The translations under genes were made by a program, and so were the position numbers. Under the pieces are notes generated by a model. The model worked only from the letters and a program-made list of their open reading frames with translations. It did not search any database and was not told where the DNA came from. 9,927 nucleotides of DNA from Flavobacterium sp. (lineage in GTDB: Bacteria; Bacteroidota; Bacteroidia; Flavobacteriales; Flavobacteriaceae), in contig JAHEBK010000036.1 of the NCBI GenBank assembly GCA_024642295.1, forward strand, positions 1 to 9,927, written 5' to 3'. Shown piece by piece: positions 6,569-9,927 of this stretch (position 1 is the first letter of the stretch; each line of letters starts with the position of its first letter).

Positions 6569-7642
6569 TTATTCATGTTTTCCATCGCCTAAAAGAATGG
6601 CTAATGACTTTAAATGTTCAGTGCGATCTGCTATGAGTTTGGTAATACTTATAAAAGGAATGAATAAAATCATACCCGCAGCACCCCACAAAATACCACC
6701 TGCAGTTATCATTATGATAATTGCCAATGTGTTGATTTTAAGTCGACTTCCTACTGCAAACGGAAATATGATGTATGCCTCTAATATTTGAACAATAATG
6801 AATACCAAAATAACTCCGATGGGGTACCAGATGGAGTTATACGTTATCCATGAAATGGCAATAGGAACTAATGATGAAATTAGGATGCCTACATAGGGGA
6901 TGAATGTTAGTATAGAGGCTATAAAACCAAACATTATAGGATGAGGTACTCCAACAATTGCAAGTCCAATACTGTTTAAAATCCCTACCATTAGATATAC
7001 TAGAGCCATTCCTTTAATAAAATTGTAGTAGGCTTTAATGGTTTCGGTTAATATTTCGAATATCATGTCTTTTTTATCAGCTGGAAATAAATGATAAAGT
7101 GCATTGACAAACAATTGACGATGGTATAATATTAAACCTGAAAATATAGGAATGATTAATATAAAAAATAAAAATTCAGAGAAGGAATAAACGATATTCT
7201 GAACCATTGAAAAAGTTTGATTTCCAGAATTGTTAATGGTGTTTTTGAAAAAAAGTAATTGTTCGTCAATACTAATTCCAAAATTATTAACCATAAACAG
7301 GCTTGTTTTATTAAGGATATCCCAAAGTTTTATTTTAAATGAATTCCATTCCCTTGAAAATTCACTTAGTTGAACAAACAGTAGATATAAAATAGAAGTT
7401 GCAAAAAAGAATAGGCTGAATAAGGATATACATATCGCAATTATATGATGAATTCCTTTTTTTTCAATCCATTTGCAAATGGGATATAAAATAAAACTTA
7501 TTAATAAAGAAAAGCTTAGTGGAATCAAAAGTAACCTTCCAAAATATAATATTAATGAAGTTAATACAATATATTGAAGGATTTCAAGTGATGAAATTGA
7601 TTTTTTTGGTTGGCTTGGTTTTTCATTTAATGGAGTCATCAT
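6569..7642 (-). CDS. AI-2E family (TqsA/PerM-like) membrane transporter
   Basis: This is a 357-residue multi-pass inner-membrane protein with the usual layout of the AI-2E exporter family. Paired hydrophobic segments lie near 22-56 and 66-92, and a hydrophilic extracytoplasmic-type region follows at about 93-148. Further membrane segments lie around 150-175, 207-232, 236-268, 273-297 and 303-338. Family landmarks are HPIMFGFIASILTFIPYVG (234-252), the later LEAYIIFPFAVGSRLKINTLA and the closing GGILWGAAGMILFIPF. Named members export autoinducer-2 (TqsA) or act as Na+/H+ antiporters, and most are uncharacterised, so the substrate cannot be told from sequence. The gene begins with two adjacent ATG codons (7642 and 7639). 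It follows the histidine kinase gene by 68 bases on the same strand with no hairpin between them, so co-transcription is plausible. Confidence 0.93.
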   Translation of the reverse strand: MMTPLNEKPSQPKKSISSLEILQYIVLTSLILYFGRLLLIPLSFSLLISFILYPICKWIEKKGIHHIIAICISLFSLFFFATSILYLLFVQLSEFSREWNSFKIKLWDILNKTSLFMVNNFGISIDEQLLFFKNTINNSGNQTFSMVQNIVYSFSEFLFFILIIPIFSGLILYHRQLFVNALYHLFPADKKDMIFEILTETIKAYYNFIKGMALVYLMVGILNSIGLAIVGVPHPIMFGFIASILTFIPYVGILISSLVPIAISWITYNSIWYPIGVILVFIIVQILEAYIIFPFAVGSRLKINTLAIIIMITAGGILWGAAGMILFIPFISITKLIADRTEHLKSLAILLGDGKHE

Positions 7643-7710
7643 TTTAGAACTTAATTAGTATGTTTTTGAATTACATCTTAGAGCTCAATAAAATAATGTA
7701 AGTTAGGTAA

Positions 7711-8820
7711 TTATTCTCTAAATGTTATAATAAATTTAGCACCTTCATTTAGTTTACTTTCCACGGTAATTTGTCCACCTAAATTGGTAATGTGATTGTA
7801 AACAAGATACAATCCGATACCATTACTGTCAGAGTTTTTGTTGAATTTTTGATGTAAGCCAAAAATTTTATTTTTAACTTTTGTCATATCAAAACCGATT
7901 CCATTATCTGAAAAAATCAATTGTTTTTTACCATCTATTATATTGGAATATATGGAGATATTAGGTAGCACATTAGGTTTTGAGTATTTAATTGAATTCG
8001 TTATTAAATTTAAAAAAATACTTTTTAAATAAGTCTTGTTAAAGTTAATATTTTCAAGTTCTGAAAAATCAGTATCGATAGTTGTTTTAGAATTTTGGAT
8101 AAAAGCACTTATAGAAAATACAATTTCATTTAATATGGTATTAAAATTTAGTTTTTCAATAGGGATATTTGTTTCGTTCTTTTTATTTAAAACTTCAATG
8201 TGCTCGTTTAGGGTGTTTCTTAAATGATGTGTTGTTTCTCTTATTATTGTGATATATTCAAGCGTTTCGGTGTCGGTTATTTTATTGACATCTAGCAATT
8301 CAAAAACAGAAATTAAATTATTGATTGGAGATCTTAAATCATGAGCCGTTGTATAGGTTAATTGTTTAAAATCATTATTTATTTGAGTCAGTTCAGAGAT
8401 ATGATTATTTCTTTCTTCTTCAAGTTGTTTTTTGTAGGTGATATTTTTTGCAATAGCATATATCAAATTGGTGTTTTCAATTGGATAAGAAGTCCATAAA
8501 AGCCAAACGACTCTACCGTTTTTAGTCAAATACCGATTTTCAAAATTAACTAATGGATTCAGTTCTCTGAGAGAGCTTCTAGCTGATGAAGTTGTTGCTA
8601 TATCTTTATGATAGACAAAATCATTGATCGGTTTTGATAAAAGTTCTTCATTGGAATATCCTAATAGTTTGGATACGGCAGGGTTTATTTTTTTAAAATA
8701 GCCATCATATCCTGCTATACATAATAAATCAGGAGATTGATTGAAAAAATCTTCAAATTGAGTATCAGTATCAGTATCAATATTGAGTTCTTCATTTAAG
8801 TCGTAATTTCTATTGTGCAT
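7711..8820 (-). CDS. Soluble PAS-domain sensor histidine kinase, orphan
   Basis: From the ATG at 8820 the product has 369 residues; a GTG in frame at 8856 would add 12 more (MSIIDIPINTTR). I preferred the ATG because GTG is the rarer start and nothing family-specific lies in the extension. Numbered from the GTG, a PAS domain covers about 33-140 (SPDLLCIAGYDGYFKKINPAV, then NRYLTKNGRVVWLLW). A HisKA domain has the phospho-accepting His172 in TTAHDLRSPINNL, and the ATPase domain has the N box NLITNSIKYSK (Asn287), the G1 box DNGIGFD and the G2 box NGIGLYLV. There are no membrane segments, so it should sense a cytoplasmic signal or ligand through the PAS domain. No response regulator gene is nearby and no receiver domain is fused. 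The AI-2E gene follows after 68 bases. The kinase call is firm; the signal is unknown. Confidence 0.92.
   Translation of the reverse strand: MHNRNYDLNEELNIDTDTDTQFEDFFNQSPDLLCIAGYDGYFKKINPAVSKLLGYSNEELLSKPINDFVYHKDIATTSSARSSLRELNPLVNFENRYLTKNGRVVWLLWTSYPIENTNLIYAIAKNITYKKQLEEERNNHISELTQINNDFKQLTYTTAHDLRSPINNLISVFELLDVNKITDTETLEYITIIRETTHHLRNTLNEHIEVLNKKNETNIPIEKLNFNTILNEIVFSISAFIQNSKTTIDTDFSELENINFNKTYLKSIFLNLITNSIKYSKPNVLPNISIYSNIIDGKKQLIFSDNGIGFDMTKVKNKIFGLHQKFNKNSDSNGIGLYLVYNHITNLGGQITVESKLNEGAKFIITFRE
8761..8778. repeat. Three tandem hexamers (AGTATC) inside the kinase gene
   Basis: AGTATC occurs three times in a row and encodes alternating Asp-Thr in the linker just before the PAS domain. 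The unit is six bases, so a gain or loss of copies would keep the reading frame. The tract is short and may be stable. Confidence 0.6.
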
Positions 8821-8950
8821 CCTTGTCGTATTTATAGGTATATCAATAATTGACACTCAATATATTTAGTTAAAAAAATTGAGGCATTATTTTTACTATA
8901 TAAGTCTTTAAGTTTAGAATAGTAAGTTTCTTAAATACAAATATCTTCTG

Positions 8951-8961
8951 CTAAAATAGGT
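8951..8961 (-). promoter_or_regulatory. TATTTTAG box upstream of the histidine kinase gene (weak promoter candidate)
   Basis: On the minus strand ACCTATTTTAG (8961-8951) contains TATTTTAG, the same variant -7 box seen before ybaB. The identical 11-mer lies before glgA (6462-6452). No TTG stands 17-23 bases upstream here, and the leader would be long (about 130 bases to the ATG at 8820). This is a low-confidence call based on recurrence. Confidence 0.25.
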
Positions 8962-9000
8962 ATAATTTTCTGATATTTATTCAGTAATGATCGAAAAAAC

Positions 9001-9014
9001 AATAAAATTTTATT
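9001..9014. repeat. Perfect 14-bp A+T palindrome in the gap after the outer-membrane-type gene
   Basis: AATAAAATTTTATT is its own reverse complement. It sits 37 bases beyond the stop codon of the outer-membrane-type gene in the minus direction. Nearby, TTAACA (9040-9035) and TGTTAA (9018-9013) form another short inverted pair. The composition is so A+T-rich that chance is likely, and a hairpin this weak would be a poor terminator. The rest of the gap 8857-9050 shows no ORF or RNA gene. Confidence 0.3.
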
Positions 9015-9050
9015 AACATAAAGGAGATTAATACTGTTAAATATTTTTTT

Positions 9051-9899
9051 TTAAATTCTGAAGATTCCTCCAATAGCTATAATTCGTTGAAAAAAGAAGA
9101 AATCTTGTGCTGCAGAATCATCTGCACTTTTTGTAGTACGAATGTCTTGCATGTTGATATAGCCTCCTTTTAATTCCCCTTGAATATAGAAATGTTTGAA
9201 AAAAGTAACATTTACACCTGCCTTTATAGAAGTTCCATATCCTGAAACATGAAAATCATCGTGACGATCTTTGCCTAAAATTTTCGCATTCGTTTTCGGA
9301 TATAACACACCAATGCCAATACCTTCGGTAAGACTTACTTGGATTTTATCGGTATTTTGAATTTTGAATAATTTAGAAATATCATCATGTCTTGAAAATT
9401 CCGTATTGACATAATTCAAACCGTCGGTATGTTCGAATGTCAAGAATTTTTCAGTCAGTAAAACTTGATTTGGATTACCAATAATGGTTTCGTCATACAG
9501 ATTAGTGTCTTTTCCTAGATAATAACCATTAATGTCAGCTATTCTATCTTGGGTCATAATGTATTTCATATGGTCAACACCTATTGCAATACTATAATGG
9601 TCATTAATGAAATATCCCATTCTAAAATTAGTTTGAGGAATAGTCATTCGCCCTGGATTGATGTAATCGATATGCCAACCTTTTGGTCGATCATGTGCTA
9701 CTACGCTATTTAAGGTAAAATTATAATCTTTTCCCTTAAAGGTAATATCCGATTTTGAATAACTATCTCGGTTTCCTCCCCAAGAAATAAAAAGTTTCCC
9801 TTTGTTATGAGTTGTGTATTTCTCGTTTGTGTCTTGAGCCTTTGTTAAGTTGATTGATAAAAGTCCAATGATAGCAGATAATAAAGCAATTTTTTTCAA
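9051..9899 (-). CDS. Secreted, probably outer-membrane beta-barrel protein of unknown function
   Basis: The product has 282 residues. A clear signal peptide (MKKIALLSAI, hydrophobic to about residue 18, likely cut after KA at 21) is followed by a Gln-Asp mature start common in this phylum. The rest alternates polar and hydrophobic residues in short strands rich in Gly and aromatics, for example NFRMGYFINDHYSIAIGVDH (91-110), EGIGIGVLYPKTN (192-204), SIKAGVNVTFFKHFYIQGEL (224-243) and a final IIAIGGIFRI. The end in a strand with Phe three from the end fits an outer-membrane beta-barrel. I do not recognise a named family. The start is TTG (9899-9897): upstream in the same frame a stop codon comes after six codons with no ATG, and the next Met is residue 85, which would remove the signal peptide. 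The stop codon is followed by an A+T-rich gap before the kinase gene. Confidence 0.75.
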   Translation of the reverse strand: MKKIALLSAIIGLLSINLTKAQDTNEKYTTHNKGKLFISWGGNRDSYSKSDITFKGKDYNFTLNSVVAHDRPKGWHIDYINPGRMTIPQTNFRMGYFINDHYSIAIGVDHMKYIMTQDRIADINGYYLGKDTNLYDETIIGNPNQVLLTEKFLTFEHTDGLNYVNTEFSRHDDISKLFKIQNTDKIQVSLTEGIGIGVLYPKTNAKILGKDRHDDFHVSGYGTSIKAGVNVTFFKHFYIQGELKGGYINMQDIRTTKSADDSAAQDFFFFQRIIAIGGIFRI

Positions 9900-9927
9900 A
9901 GCAGAATAAAAATATAGTTAAAATGAA

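Noticed and set aside
3964..8820. A single large operon of all minus-strand genes or a coordinated novel system
   Set aside because: A clear terminator at 5141-5171, gaps of 151 and 270 bases, and unrelated functions argue for separate units.
9020..9026. AAAGGAG-like Shine-Dalgarno sequence on the plus strand
   Set aside because: No start codon with an open frame follows; the next bases are A+T-rich and run into the 3' end of the opposite-strand gene.
9001..9050. Terminator for the outer-membrane-type gene formed by the A+T palindrome and the T run
   Set aside because: On the minus strand the T run becomes A, the stems contain no G-C-rich core, and no T tract follows; it does not resemble the two clear terminators of the window.

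Overview
The window looks like chromosomal DNA of a Flavobacterium-like member of the Bacteroidota. The evidence is strong A+T richness, -7 boxes of the TAnnTTTG type, a lack of strong Shine-Dalgarno sites, and protein sequences of flavobacterial character: oligopeptidase B, a CBS-like cysteine synthase, and a PAS histidine kinase. I see no rRNA, tRNA, CRISPR array, insertion sequence or phage gene.

Layout. At the left edge (1-508, minus strand), a nucleoid-associated YbaB/EbfC protein is followed after 9 bases by the start of a DUF1003 membrane protein that runs off the window. Divergent from them (653-3823, plus strand) are oligopeptidase B and a PLP-dependent cysteine/cystathionine beta-synthase-type enzyme 69 bases downstream, closed by a strong intrinsic terminator at 3847-3876. 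From 3964 to the right edge every gene is on the minus strand. Read in the direction of transcription these are: an outer-membrane-type protein of unknown function (9899 to 9051, TTG start), a soluble PAS histidine kinase (8820 to 7711), an AI-2E family membrane protein (7642 to 6569), a GT4-type glycogen synthase (6417 to 5191) with its own terminator, and a membrane-anchored SRPBCC protein (4920 to 3964).

How the genes work together. Most of them look like independent housekeeping or accessory functions: peptide turnover, sulfur amino acid metabolism, glycogen or maltose-1-phosphate synthesis, and signalling. The kinase lies 68 bases upstream of the AI-2E gene and may be co-transcribed with it. 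Wider gaps (151-270 bases) separate the other minus-strand genes, which suggests separate units.

I found no convincing new multi-gene system. The points most worth a second look are the TTG start of the outer-membrane-type gene, the 10-bp perfect inverted repeat between the AI-2E and glycogen synthase genes, the two terminators that share a core sequence, the solitary GlgM-like synthase, and the uncharacterised membrane-SRPBCC protein. No database search was possible, so family calls rest on motifs and remembered family sequences.
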